A stretch of DNA of 64,000 nucleotides. Source: Methylobacterium brachythecii. Its GTDB lineage: Bacteria > Pseudomonadota > Alphaproteobacteria > Rhizobiales > Beijerinckiaceae. The DNA lies in assembly GCF_014196345.1 (NCBI RefSeq), contig NZ_JACIDN010000008.1, positions 216,396 through 280,395 on the forward strand, written 5' to 3'. The first letter of the stretch is position 1, and the number at the start of each line of letters is the position of its first letter. The translations under genes and the position numbers were made by a program. Below the pieces are notes generated by a model. That model saw only the letters and a program-made list of their open reading frames with translations. It was not told where the DNA came from and ran no database searches. Shown one piece after another: positions 51,418 to 59,740 of this stretch.

Positions 51418-51749
51418 TGCGGTCCCTCACCACGAGCTTCGCGGCTCCGCCCCCGACCGTGCCTCAACCTGAAGCATCGTTCGCCCCAACTTGGCGTGAA
51501 CTCGCCCCTACAGTCGCGGCGTTGATCGGCATGCTTGAGATCATGGAGACCTCACCGGCGAAGGGGCCGGCACAGAAGGCCCACCGGTCCACAATGCGCC
51601 GGCACGGCGCAGCTGCCGCTGCGGTTGGGGGCAGCGGGGCGATGGAAGAGGTCCTGCGGCAGGTTGCGGAGGCAGATACTTCGCGAGCCGAGCGGCGGTC
51701 TCAGCTCATCCGTGAGGCTTGGACTGGGCTTTCTGGATGGGGGGCATAG
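51396..51749 (+). CDS. Hypothetical protein, overlaps preceding gene
   Basis: 117 aa from ATG 51396, or 111 aa from ATG 51414, which overlaps the upstream stop (ATGA) and may be the true coupled start. Helical C-terminus (EEVLRQVAEADTSRAERRSQ). Not recognised. Confidence 0.45.
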   Translation: MVKRRSMMRSLTTSFAAPPPTVPQPEASFAPTWRELAPTVAALIGMLEIMETSPAKGPAQKAHRSTMRRHGAAAAAVGGSGAMEEVLRQVAEADTSRAERRSQLIREAWTGLSGWGA

Positions 51750-51827
51750 CCTCTTCAGCCGACGACACTGTTGGTCCGGCACCCAGTGCCGCCACTTACT
51801 GAACGGCTTCCTCACTTTGGTGACTGG

Positions 51828-52175
51828 TCAACGCGTTGGCACTGGCCGACTGACCGGATCCGAGACGCTTTCTCTCGATGTGCTTCCGCTACGTCCGTCA
51901 GACGGCTGAGCTAGCGCAACCAAGCCTACAAACAGGTCCAAGGCAAAGGCGGTTACTGGCAGCGGCGGCGTCATCGCCTTGAATTGACGGAAGCCACGAA
52001 TCGCGACGCAGCCCGTGGCAAAGGTCGCAGCCAGTAGTATCGGGAGGCCGTTCGCGCTCACGGCAGCTTGCCAAGGCAGTGGGCCTATCGCGCGTCCGCT
52101 TTTTCCCCCGGCTGCTTCGATCGCCGAGCAGTCGCCGACCTGATACGATGACCTGTATCGTTTGGCGTCGTCCAC
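51828..52175 (-). CDS. Possible small membrane protein
   Basis: 115 codons with two hydrophobic segments (ANGLPILLAATFATGCVAI and PLPVTAFALDLFVGLVAL) between polar ends. No known family; could be spurious. Confidence 0.3.
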   Translation of the reverse strand: MDDAKRYRSSYQVGDCSAIEAAGGKSGRAIGPLPWQAAVSANGLPILLAATFATGCVAIRGFRQFKAMTPPLPVTAFALDLFVGLVALAQPSDGRSGSTSRESVSDPVSRPVPTR

Positions 52176-52203
52176 GGACGATCGTATGCTGGCCCCGCGG
52201 GAG

Positions 52204-52347
52204 CTACGGTAGTTGGTTCTCTGCCCTGCTGATTTCGTGAGGGCTCCGCTCTTGGTCCTGCATCGGACCGGTGGCCATGAAGAGTGAGCCGATGACGACC
52301 ACCCCGAGGAAGATGAGCGCGATTAGAGCGAGGAACGGGCGCGGCAT
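52204..52347 (-). CDS. Very small single-span membrane protein
   Basis: 47 aa: MPRPFLALIALIFLGVVVIG then SLFMATGPMQDQERSPHE. One transmembrane helix and a short polar tail; proteins of this shape are common in Rhizobiales. It starts 5 bp after the stop of the 81-aa gene upstream, so the two form an operon. Confidence 0.55.
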   Translation of the reverse strand: MPRPFLALIALIFLGVVVIGSLFMATGPMQDQERSPHEISRAENQLP

Positions 52348-52352
52348 AGCGA

Positions 52353-52598
52353 TTAAGCCGCGGTCAGCCGCTTTGTATTAGTTGCGACGTGTTCGCGATA
52401 TCGAGCAATCACTGTTTCTGGCGAGCCGCCGCCCATCAGTGTGGTGGCAGCTTCCATGCCAGCATGAACCTTTTCGATCACCATGGCCTGCATTTCGGCT
52501 CGGCCTTCGCGACCGCCCCAAGACAGACGAACAAGCCGTAGTTCGACGACCCGTTGCGATTCCAGGGCAAGCATTGAGAGCGAAAACGGATTGAACAT
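52353..52598 (-). CDS. Small conserved protein, family member 1 (MLALE...WGG...YREHV)
   Basis: 81 aa from ATG 52598: FSLSMLALESQRVVELRLVR, LSWGGREGRAEMQAMVIEKV, TVIARYREHVATNTKRLTAA. It is a clear paralogue of 63555-63803 and of the broken copy at 57730-57908. The helical pattern recalls phasin-like or polyhydroxyalkanoate-associated small proteins, and a phasin gene lies next to it, but the role is unknown. Confidence 0.65.
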   Translation of the reverse strand: MFNPFSLSMLALESQRVVELRLVRLSWGGREGRAEMQAMVIEKVHAGMEAATTLMGGGSPETVIARYREHVATNTKRLTAA

Positions 52599-52720
52599 AG
52601 ATTTTTCCAATTTAAGCGATCGGCAGTCATCACCGCGCATGACAAGGGGGCGGTGAACACACCGCCCCGAGTATTGATTAAGCCAAGTGCACGCTACCAG
52701 TTCAACTGTAGCTGATGCTC

Positions 52721-53317
52721 TCAGCGTGGTTGCGAAGCGTTGGAGAAGGACTTGCTCGCTTCATCTGCGGCCCGGGTTGAAGCCTCCGCAATCACCTTGC
52801 TGTCTTCCATCATATGCTGAAGCCCGTCCCGCAAGAGATCGCTCTGGATTGTCATGGCTTCCTGAACCGAACTTGCGCGGGATAGCTTGGAAAACCCATC
52901 CAAATTGCGCTGGAATTGCTTCTGACCGATGTCAAGAAAGGTTCGCGACGCATCCTGGAAAGCTTGACTCAAAACAGTGCCGCACCGAGTCACTGCTTCG
53001 ATGTTTTGCTTAGATTGAAGGGCGAACCGATCGCCATCCTTTCCTGAGAAGCCGAGCTTTTCCGAAAAGCGTCCGGCCGCCTCACGAGCCTGCTGAGACG
53101 CTGTTTCGACGCTGTTCTGTAAAAGATGTTGGGTTGTCTCAGCTGCCTTCTCGCGCAGGTCAGCGAGCTTGCTGGCACCTTCGCGCGCAACTTCGACGAA
53201 TTGCTTACCCTGATCAGTGGCGCGCGACGCGCTTTCATCGATTTTCCCTTTCGAACTCTCGGAAGGAACAGCAGTGTTGCTTTGGCGTCCGTGGTCGTTA
53301 CTATGATTGTTCGACAT
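52721..53317 (-). CDS. Phasin-family protein
   Basis: 198 aa. Hydrophilic N-terminus, then long amphipathic helices: GKQFVEVAREGASKLADLRE, KAAETTQHLLQNSVETASQQ, SKLSRASSVQEAMTIQSDLL, MMEDSKVIAEASTRAADEA. This is the Phasin_2 pattern. Phasins coat polyhydroxybutyrate granules; some act in stress. The upstream region to about 53600 is AT-rich and may hold its promoter. Confidence 0.82.
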   Translation of the reverse strand: MSNNHSNDHGRQSNTAVPSESSKGKIDESASRATDQGKQFVEVAREGASKLADLREKAAETTQHLLQNSVETASQQAREAAGRFSEKLGFSGKDGDRFALQSKQNIEAVTRCGTVLSQAFQDASRTFLDIGQKQFQRNLDGFSKLSRASSVQEAMTIQSDLLRDGLQHMMEDSKVIAEASTRAADEASKSFSNASQPR

Positions 53318-53615
53318 AGGAAGTCCTTCAATCTAAATGGCTATCGACAAAATAAAACAGATGATTCTATCCGCTTAAATTCGCCATCGAAACAATCTGC
53401 TAAATTGTTGCAGCGCGATATGGCGCTTGTATGAAATAAAACGCAAGAAATATATCTGAAAAATTATCAAATAATATTTCTATATGATTTGAGATATGAA
53501 CTAGGAAGCGATTAAATTACTGCTTTTGTTGATTAATTCGAGGCTTTTCGAGCAGCGAAACAGCCCAGATTCATGCTGCACGATCGAAGACCAGCCAGTT
53601 CGCTGCCCATCAATC

Positions 53616-53927
53616 TCAGTCCTGACTTCCGAGGGAGCAGGAACCTTTCATGTGGTTCGCAATTGCGGTCATTAATGCGTCAAGGGTTTTATAATGGTGC
53701 GAGATGCCATTCAGGCGGCCAGTTGATTCAACCACAATCTCGAAATTTGTCCCCCGCCTCACCGTGCCCAGGCTACGGCCCAAGGGGTCTTTCAGCGTCC
53801 ATAACCGCCCATCGGATCCTGTCGGTGAGAGAATGACGTCCACGGTTTGATAGCGCTCCCAAGCAGCATAAAGGATATGAATGTCGGGCTCAGCTGAGCG
53901 ACGCTCAATTGTAACGTCTGTAAGCAA
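53616..53927 (-). CDS. Hypothetical protein
   Basis: 103 aa: DIHILYAAWERYQTVDVILS, GRSLGTVRRGTNFEIVVEST, HYKTLDALMTAIANHMKG. Mixed beta/alpha, no leader. Not recognised, but the composition is that of a real protein. Confidence 0.55.
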   Translation of the reverse strand: MLTDVTIERRSAEPDIHILYAAWERYQTVDVILSPTGSDGRLWTLKDPLGRSLGTVRRGTNFEIVVESTGRLNGISHHYKTLDALMTAIANHMKGSCSLGSQD

Positions 53928-54000
53928 AAGTCGTTCTTTTTAAAATTAATGTTTTTCTTGAGAAATCTGATCCTGTTGACCTGTAGACCCTGTCTAGCGA

Positions 54001-54249
54001 TTGTCGGGCGCGCGTGACATGATGGCAGGCATGACAGTCACATCGACCCGACTTCGAGTTTCGGTGGGCCAGACAGGGCAGCCGCTGTCGCCATGGTGCT
54101 GGTCAATTCATCGCTACGGCACCAAGGAGCCATTCATGCGGTCGACGGCCACGTTTTCGAGGCGATCGGAGGCTGAGGGCGCGGGTCGGGAAGCCATCGC
54201 CAAACTGCACCTCGACAAGCTTCGCGAAGAGCGCCAGGCTCGCCTTTAA
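54001..54249 (+). CDS. Hypothetical protein
   Basis: 82 aa: TSTRLRVSVGQTGQPLSPWC, WSIHRYGTKEPFMRSTATFS, REAIAKLHLDKLREERQ. Start may be at the later ATG (MMAGM). Not recognised. Confidence 0.45.
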   Translation: MSGARDMMAGMTVTSTRLRVSVGQTGQPLSPWCWSIHRYGTKEPFMRSTATFSRRSEAEGAGREAIAKLHLDKLREERQARL

Positions 54250-54330
54250 CGACCGGCACCCTTCAGCGGCCCCCGAAGCTTCACAGCTCGGCGGGTGCTT
54301 TTGCGGCCAGCTAGGCTGCAGACGAAATCC

Positions 54331-54573
54331 CTATGCCGGAGCGTCAATATTGAACGCCATACGGACTGTCATCACGACGGAGTCGGGTGCGTAGCGGATC
54401 ACGACAACGACAGCGCCTCCATTACCGCCCACCATGCTGGGCCTCAGCGCGAATAATCCTGCGATCTGCACCGCTTCCATCTTCGCCGCTTCCAGATCAG
54501 GCAGCCTCTGTCCTAGACTGTCCGTGACGTGGATGCCGTCGTGGATGTCGAAAAGAAGTAAGCCACGCTGCAG
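54331..54573 (-). CDS. DUF6894-type protein lacking a normal start codon
   Basis: An 80-codon frame reading LLLFDIHDGIHVTDSLGQRL, PDLEAAKMEAVQIAGLFALR, VVVVIRYAPDSVVMTVRMAF: a DUF6894 protein. Between the upstream in-frame TGA and the domain there is no ATG, GTG or TTG; the first possible start is CTG at 54573. Either a CTG start or a gene that has lost its start. Confidence 0.55.
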   Translation of the reverse strand: MQRGLLLFDIHDGIHVTDSLGQRLPDLEAAKMEAVQIAGLFALRPSMVGGNGGAVVVVIRYAPDSVVMTVRMAFNIDAPA

Positions 54574-54887
54574 CTCCGGCCGTCCGGCGGGAGCACGCGT
54601 CGCTCAGTCATCGACGTCAACGACGAGCCGATGATGTCTTGACTTAGGCGCAGATGCTCTCGATTTCTTCAAAGTATATTGGATTTCTGACCAACCTGAG
54701 ACAAGCGCCTCGGCAACCTTCCTCTAAGACCGTCGAGCTGCATGCTGACAGCACCTCTCCAGGTCCGCGCCCGTAGGCGTTCGCTCGAGCTCGGCCCCGC
54801 CGCCCGATCTGCTCACGGGCTGGCGAGGCGTGTCCGATGTTCGCGGCGGAGTAGGCCACGACGACCCACTACGGCGCTACGCGCGTT
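54574..54887. other. Gene-free spacer
   Basis: About 310 bp; short frames on both strands without start signals. Confidence 0.35.
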
Positions 54888-55070
54888 CTAGAGCTGCTCC
54901 GGCCAGTTCGCGTTGGCAGCAACGAGCGGTCCGTCGTCGAGATCGCTCGGCGGTTCGCCGGGCGCTTCTTCGCCATCCGACTGGGGCTCGTCCTTGACCG
55001 GTTCGCGGCTCTCGTCTTCCGACTCCTGGATCGGCTCGTTCGTGTCGGGCTCGTCGGGAAGTCTGGACAT
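54888..55070 (-). CDS. Small acidic, probably disordered protein
   Basis: 60 aa, dominated by Glu, Asp and Pro (SRLPDEPDTNEPIQESEDES, REPVKDEPQSDGEEAPGEPP). ATG 55070 follows GGAG. Likely disordered; function unknown. Confidence 0.45.
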   Translation of the reverse strand: MSRLPDEPDTNEPIQESEDESREPVKDEPQSDGEEAPGEPPSDLDDGPLVAANANWPEQL

Positions 55071-55274
55071 CACGCACTCCGGTTCTTGGAGCAACGCAGC
55101 GCGCGTCGGAAAGGTGCCGTCGCTTGTCCGGGTATGGACGCCCTCATGACCCGCCGCGTCAAAGACGCCGGCAACGAGTTCGTGAAAGGAGGGGAGTGCG
55201 GCGACGCGAGAAATCATTCGGAAAATTGACCGCCGACAAATGGCAGCCGGTTTCGTTAAACGGGAGAGTGATCA

Positions 55275-55508
55275 ATGCAGCGGCTGTCTGCGCCTGTCGT
55301 CCTATTCACGGCCGTCACATTGACGTCGCCCGCGCTCGCCAGAGGCACATATTTCGTTCCCGAGCCGGGTGATAATTCCCTCAAGTCGAAGTGCCGTTCG
55401 GAAGCTTCCATGATGGGCTACGGCGGCAAAAGCTTTACCGTGCACATGGAAGAAAATCGGGAGCTTCGGCGTCGGTATTTCCGGGATTGCATGCACCGCG
55501 GCGGCTGA
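55275..55508 (+). CDS. Small secreted protein
   Basis: 77 aa. A Sec leader (LSAPVVLFTAVTLTSPALA) precedes a 54-residue mature part with two Cys (KCRSEASMMGYGG, FRDCMHRGG) that could form a disulfide. GGGAG precedes the ATG. Confidence 0.65.
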   Translation: MQRLSAPVVLFTAVTLTSPALARGTYFVPEPGDNSLKSKCRSEASMMGYGGKSFTVHMEENRELRRRYFRDCMHRGG

Positions 55509-55606
55509 AGCCGCTCTCCCCTCCCCGCCCGATCCCGCATAACCTGCGGCATGACTGACAAGGTCGGTGTTAAGCGCTTGTCAGACCAAGCGTGCTAGTC
55601 TGCGCC

Positions 55607-55894
55607 ATGCGCATCTTTACCACTGCCCTCATCGTCACGCTTTTCGCTGGGCCGGCGCAGGCAGACCCGATCTCGGATGCACTGTTCGGACGGCCATTCT
55701 CCGAAGGTGTCGTGACAAGCGGTGCGTTCGGGTATTCGGGCGCTGATTACTACCGCGATGAAGTTGCAAGTAGACCGCGGGCTCTTCGAATTCCGGCGAA
55801 CCGTGTGTCGGGCGCGAGCCGTCAACGGCAAGCCCACCCTGTTCATCCTGCGGCAAACTTCGCACCGGTTGTGGTACATCCCTACCGCCCATAA
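55607..55894 (+). CDS. Small secreted protein
   Basis: 95 aa from ATG 55607. Signal peptide IFTTALIVTLFAGPAQA and mature start DPISDALFGRPFSEGVVTSG; basic Pro-rich tail ending VVVHPYRP. Not recognised. Confidence 0.6.
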   Translation: MRIFTTALIVTLFAGPAQADPISDALFGRPFSEGVVTSGAFGYSGADYYRDEVASRPRALRIPANRVSGASRQRQAHPVHPAANFAPVVVHPYRP

Positions 55895-55902
55895 CCTACA
55901 GC

Positions 55903-55995
55903 ATGGCCGAATCCCCAGCCCGCCGCCGCACCGTGATCTTCGTGCTTCTCGCCAGCCTGTTCGTGGGAGCGAGCGTTTTGCCGATGGCTTCGTGA
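55903..55995 (+). CDS. Very small membrane protein
   Basis: 30 aa: MAESPARRRTVIFVLLASLF then VGASVLPMAS. One membrane span. It could instead be the N-terminus of the protein read from 56015 in another frame, separated by a frameshift. Confidence 0.35.
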   Translation: MAESPARRRTVIFVLLASLFVGASVLPMAS

Positions 55996-56014
55996 CGGCA
56001 CGGGCGATTGGGTT

Positions 56015-56221
56015 GTGGTGAAGGAGCCCTTCGGCCCGAATGATTCTCCAGCCGCCCAATTCGAGCGCTGGGAGAAAGCGAACCTGATCCCCGAGCGCTA
56101 CACCCGTCCGACGAAGGTCAGACCTTTCCATCCGTATCGGGATGGTCCGGCTTGGGGGTTAGCGATCGTGGTTGTTGGTCTCGTTGGGTATTGGCCGGCC
56201 GGTATGTTGGGCTGGCGATGA
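56015..56221 (+). CDS. Small membrane protein
   Basis: 68 aa from GTG; polar first half (FGPNDSPAAQFERWEKANLI) and a C-terminal membrane helix (WGLAIVVVGLVGYWPAGML). Its upstream in-frame residues (DGTGDWVVV) look coding, so the true start may be missed. Confidence 0.4.
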   Translation: MVKEPFGPNDSPAAQFERWEKANLIPERYTRPTKVRPFHPYRDGPAWGLAIVVVGLVGYWPAGMLGWR

Positions 56222-56398
56222 CGATCTAGCTGCGCGCCGCAGCGAGCCTGGATTGTCCATCAAACTAATCATCACCCATCCGGGGGATTGACATAATATA
56301 TCTCCGTCGATCTGTGAAGATCGGGGAAGCATTGTTGCAATCAATTAGATTTTAATACTTACTCATTGCGTCCAGTGGCGTAAGTGAGTTGACGTAAA

Positions 56399-56680
56399 AT
56401 GCCAGAACATTCGTCTTACCGCCTTAACAATCCCTCTGATGAAACACTAATTCATCTGACCAACGCTCTTCGAAGTTTGGATCGCTGGCGTGCTGCCATG
56501 CAGCCGATGTTCGATAAGGCCTTCAACGATCTCAAGGCCGAAGGCCATCTGTCGACAACATTCGCGGACGCACTCGACGATTTTGGAAATTATGTATTGT
56601 CGAAGGCGAGTGAAGTTAGAGCTGAACGTAAACGGCTTGGCATCGGCGTACCTAAGAAGCTTCCCCCGGCGAAATACTAG
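56399..56680 (+). CDS. Small protein, tandem paralogue 1
   Basis: 93 aa: NALRSLDRWRAAMQPMFDKA, FNDLKAEGHLSTTFADALDD, and SEVRAERKRLGIGVP. Aligns along its length with the next gene (ALRSL...W...G.LS...AEALDDLGQF...ERIRRGLP). Helical, function unknown. AT-rich upstream DNA. Confidence 0.55.
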   Translation: MPEHSSYRLNNPSDETLIHLTNALRSLDRWRAAMQPMFDKAFNDLKAEGHLSTTFADALDDFGNYVLSKASEVRAERKRLGIGVPKKLPPAKY

Positions 56681-56694
56681 CGATGGAGCCGCCT

Positions 56695-56970
56695 ATGCCC
56701 TCATCGCACATCAACCCAGCCGAGATTTCCGGGCCAGTCGCTGGAGATGCCACGTTTTATCTGGCGCTGCGCTCGCTGCCCATCTGGCAACACGCGCTCG
56801 TGCCGGCCTTGAGCGCGGCCGTGGACACGATGATTGAGAGCGGAGATCTGTCCGTCGCAACGGCCGAAGCGCTCGATGACCTTGGCCAGTTCTGCCAGAG
56901 GCTCGGAGCAGCAATCATCGACGAAAGAATCCGCCGCGGCCTCCCGATGCCATCGGGACCCGACGATTGA
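56695..56970 (+). CDS. Small protein, tandem paralogue 2
   Basis: 91 aa from ATG 56695 (an ATG at 56683 is also in frame): LALRSLPIWQHALVPALSAA, GDLSVATAEALDDLGQFCQR, IIDERIRRGLPMP. Close to the preceding gene, from which it probably arose by duplication; 14 bp separate them. Confidence 0.6.
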   Translation: MPSSHINPAEISGPVAGDATFYLALRSLPIWQHALVPALSAAVDTMIESGDLSVATAEALDDLGQFCQRLGAAIIDERIRRGLPMPSGPDD

Positions 56971-56971
56971 C

Positions 56972-57199
56972 CTACGTCGCTTTGGTGCTGTTCAGCCTCA
57001 GGATCTGGTTTGCGACCTTGCTCCAGAACGGATCCTTTGGCTGACCGTAGCGCAGAGTGCTCCTGGCCAAGGTGCGAGCTGTCCCGTGGGCAGCCGCACC
57101 CAATTCGACTAGTAACCGCTGGGCTTCCGCCGCGATTGCCGCTCTCTGTCTGGATGGCAAGAGCACTGCGTTATTTCTCTTAGGTTGCGTTTGTGACAT
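56972..57199 (-). CDS. Small protein, paralogue of the one at 44.7 kb
   Basis: 75 aa: RAAIAAEAQRLLVELGAAAH, GTARTLARSTLRYGQPKDPF, WSKVANQILRL. Shares the A..H/LG..A...AR...FW..VA..I..L pattern with the 102-aa protein at 44742. Convergent with the tandem paralogues. Confidence 0.55.
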   Translation of the reverse strand: MSQTQPKRNNAVLLPSRQRAAIAAEAQRLLVELGAAAHGTARTLARSTLRYGQPKDPFWSKVANQILRLNSTKAT

Positions 57200-57729
57200 G
57201 AGCGTCGCGTTTAAATCACCTAGAATGTATCCTCATACATCCGCGTGGAGCACTGGGAAAGCTTCAAGGTCTATCCGTCGGCACCAATCGTCTCGCGCGC
57301 CACAATCACTTGCCCGCCGTCCGGCAAGGGCTGCGGCAGATCCTTAGCTTCAGATCAATCGGCGCGGAGAAGCTTAGCAATCAATAGGTCTGAGCTTGAG
57401 TGCTCATTTGCCAATTTCATTTGACGAGACCGAATTCAGTTAATCAGTTTATCGCTGGCGAAATGTGATTCGGAGGCGGGACAGCCATGGGGCTTCTTCT
57501 TTTTGTATTCTTTGTTGTCCCTTACTTTGGGCTGGCATTCTGGGTTTGGTGGGAGACAGTTGGCGTTGAAGGCGCTCGGAATGCGCTGCTTGGAACAGCG
57601 GCTCACAGGGCACCTTCGATCGATCCGCTCCATTGAACATAGCGCCCACTGGCTCCAAAAGCGCCTCCGAGGACGCTGCGGTGGGCGCTACTCCTTCGGC
57701 CCATCGCCTTTCTTGCCTCTGGCGACGAT
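57200..57729. other. Degraded region without intact gene
   Basis: About 530 bp, AT-richer near 57360-57440. It probably held the 5' part of the decayed gene that follows. No intact frame. Confidence 0.4.
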
Positions 57730-57908
57730 GTCCGCGTTGCCTGGGGCGGCCGTGAAGGTCATGCTGAGCTCCAATCCATGGGGTCGAGAGGTTCCAAGCG
57801 AGCGCCGAGGCGGCCAACACGCTGCTGTGGGGGGGATCGCGGGAGGCCGTGATCGCTCGATACCGTGAGCATGTAGCGGCGAACACGAAGCGTCTGTCAG
57901 CTGCCTAA
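57730..57908 (+). pseudogene. Broken member of the WGG/YREHV small-protein family
   Basis: VRVAWGGREGHAELQSM is followed by two extra G bases that shift the frame; the next frame continues VERFQASAEAANTLLWGGSR and EAVIARYREHVAANTKRLSA to a TAA. The N-terminal MLALE part is lost. Compare the intact copies at 52353-52598 and 63555-63803. Confidence 0.75.
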
Positions 57909-57921
57909 CTGATCCAAGATC

Positions 57922-58101
57922 ATGCTTGCTGCCAACGACAATATGCCGGCGCCGATATCGTCCGGGATCGAAGCCTGGGGCGCAACGCCCGATGAGCAAA
58001 AGAGTCGCTTCGGCGAATTATGCGAAAACCTTCCGGCAGAAACATTTCAACTTTGCGATGCTGCGGTCGGCAAAATAAATGTAACAGATTTGACCGCATA
58101 A
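57922..58101 (+). CDS. Small acidic protein paired with the WGG/YREHV family
   Basis: 59 aa: MLAANDNMPAPISSGIEAWG, ATPDEQKSRFGELCENLPAE. It matches the partial frame at 63817 (AHNDNIPP, TPDAQKQRLRDLCETLPAEE), which also lies just after a family member. So the pair of genes was duplicated together. Function unknown. Confidence 0.6.
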   Translation: MLAANDNMPAPISSGIEAWGATPDEQKSRFGELCENLPAETFQLCDAAVGKINVTDLTA

Positions 58102-58207
58102 CGAGCCCGCCGGCACGTGGGCGATTAGTCTAAGTTCTAGTGGCGCCCCCCGACAACTGCACTGCCGTTTGAAGTAAAAAGCACTCGCCGCTGAGCGTTG
58201 CCATCCG

Positions 58208-58480
58208 CTACTTTGGCGCTCTATCCGATAACGATGATGGTTTCGGCACCGCTGGTGCCTCGGTGATATTAAAATCGATACGGAACAGCACGAGGTCGGC
58301 GTCGTCAGTAACCTCTAGGCGCCACTCTTCTCCGAGCTTCACTTCCCGGCCCTCCTCCTTCAGCAGTTCACCGGCCATTCGAAGCGCTGTTCGACGGGCC
58401 GCGTCGTAGTCGGGCAATTCGGTGCCGTTGGGATCACGCGCAGTGAACCCGTCGTAGATGTGGAAATGGAACCGGGGCAC
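58208..58480 (-). CDS. DUF6894-type small protein
   Basis: 90 aa from GTG 58480: PRFHFHIYDGFTARDPNGTE, LPDYDAARRTALRMAGELLK, and WRLEVTDDADLVLFRIDFNI. A canonical DUF6894 protein; function unknown. Confidence 0.75.
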   Translation of the reverse strand: MPRFHFHIYDGFTARDPNGTELPDYDAARRTALRMAGELLKEEGREVKLGEEWRLEVTDDADLVLFRIDFNITEAPAVPKPSSLSDRAPK

Positions 58481-58617
58481 GCGTTGCTCGTCGTTCGATG
58501 GGCGCCGGAGACCCATGCCCCCACCCGCCGACGCCCGATCTTGCCGGCCGGCGATAGGCGTCAATCGTAGTGACGGGGTGTGGTTCCTGAGGCGAAGGCG
58601 GCTAGCCGTCAATTCTC

Positions 58618-58818
58618 TCAGCGGGCGTATCCCATGCCGGTCAACGCACGAGCCCTCGCATCGCCCGCCATCTGGGCAGCCGCCTCAGTAATGAAGGAAT
58701 TAATGGCGTGTTCCGAATGGCCCCCGCCTTCGGCGATGACGATCCAGCGGAAGCGTCCGGTGTTGATCGAACACGGGCGAACAAAGGCTTTGAATGTTCT
58801 GGTCTGCGGTTTGTCCAT
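58618..58818 (-). CDS. Hypothetical protein
   Basis: 66 aa from MDKPQTRTFKAF: INTGRFRWIVIAEGGGHSEH, SFITEAAAQMAGDARARAL. Short beta then helix, not recognised. Confidence 0.45.
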   Translation of the reverse strand: MDKPQTRTFKAFVRPCSINTGRFRWIVIAEGGGHSEHAINSFITEAAAQMAGDARARALTGMGYAR

Positions 58819-58944
58819 CTGGCACCATCGCATGCACCCGTGAACCTATTAAGGCGGCAGCTTTCGAGGCATCGACAGCGGATAGAAGCTGGAACGCAAC
58901 CGCTCCGGTCGCTCCCATGCTAACCGTCGCGCGCGCTATTTCCC

Positions 58945-59420
58945 TGCATTTCTGAAGCCCTTAGCCCTGTATCGCCTTCTGGGTCTCCCGGTCCGACCGC
59001 GCTCGTCTCGCCTGTTGGACCAGGTGCTCCTGTTGTGCCGTTGGTTCCGGCAGTGCTTGCGGCACTCGTTGAGGACTTTGATCCGTGGGGGCCGGGCGGT
59101 CCGGTATATCCTTTTTCACCATTTAGCTTTGCAGTGGCAGAGACGCCCTAAGCATCCGTTTCACCCTTCGTATCTGCAGGGCTCGGGCTGCCCGTGACAC
59201 CTGTCGGTCCAAATGGGTCAGCAGGGCTGCTTTGACCGATTGGCCCTTGCGATCCCTATGGACTTGTCGCGCCCGCCGCTCCGCGGTCTCCAAACAAGCC
59301 AATTGCGCGCGTAGAGCCGTTTTCGCTAGGCGAGCCAGGTGGTCCTTGTCGCCCGACATTGTCGTGTTCATCCCTCGCGTCAGATAGACTAACCGAGACC
59401 GAAGGCCATTGTTCAGTTTG
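58945..59420 (-). pseudogene. Collagen-like GXY-repeat gene, broken by stops
   Basis: One minus-strand frame reads GRQGPPGSPSENGST, FGDRGAAGATSP, stop, GSQGPIG, FGPTGVTGSPSPADTKGE, stop, NGEKGYTGPPGPHGSKSSTS, NGTTGAPGPTGE. These Gly-X-Y triplets with Pro and Thr are typical of bacterial collagen-like surface proteins. Two in-frame stops and uneven spacing show that the gene is no longer functional. Limits approximate. Confidence 0.65.
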
Positions 59421-59590
59421 CATGCCGAGGGTCCAAATCTCCCAGCATTCTGCGTGTCCTTAGCACCTCTGTCGAACGATCCAGGCAAGGACTTTTGATC
59501 TGACACCTATGCCGCTAGCGCGAGCTGCTACCCGCTCTATGTGGACGGAGTCGAAGCCCACTCCCACTCCTGCTTTTTGAGCAATCCATC

Positions 59591-59740
59591 GTGACCGGCT
59601 CCCAAGCAGACATTCGCAATTGGCTGCTCGCCGCTCTCCCGGCCGAGGACTTCGAGCTGCTGCACCCCTTGTTCGAGCGTGTGCCGCTAGCGCTCGGCAA
59701 GATCTTGGTTGCGGCGCACGACCCCATCCGTCACGGGAGC
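59591..59740 (+). pseudogene. Truncated Crp/Fnr-family regulator, N-terminal end only
   Basis: From GTG 59591: GSQADIRNWLLAALPAEDFE, LLHPLFERVPLALGKILVAA, HDPI. This is the start of the cNMP-like domain of Crp/Fnr regulators in Methylobacterium; the effector domain and HTH are absent and the frame continues into unrelated sequence. Confidence 0.6.

Noticed and set aside
55722..56021. Alternative frame (LQVDRGLFEFRRTVC) overlapping the secreted protein at 55607
   Set aside because: The frame from the signal peptide runs cleanly to its own stop with a plausible VVVHPYRP end; the alternative has no start signal.
59123..59506. 127-codon minus-strand frame
   Set aside because: A shifted frame of the collagen-like pseudogene; Arg/Leu-rich composition is what a frameshifted Gly-Pro repeat gives.
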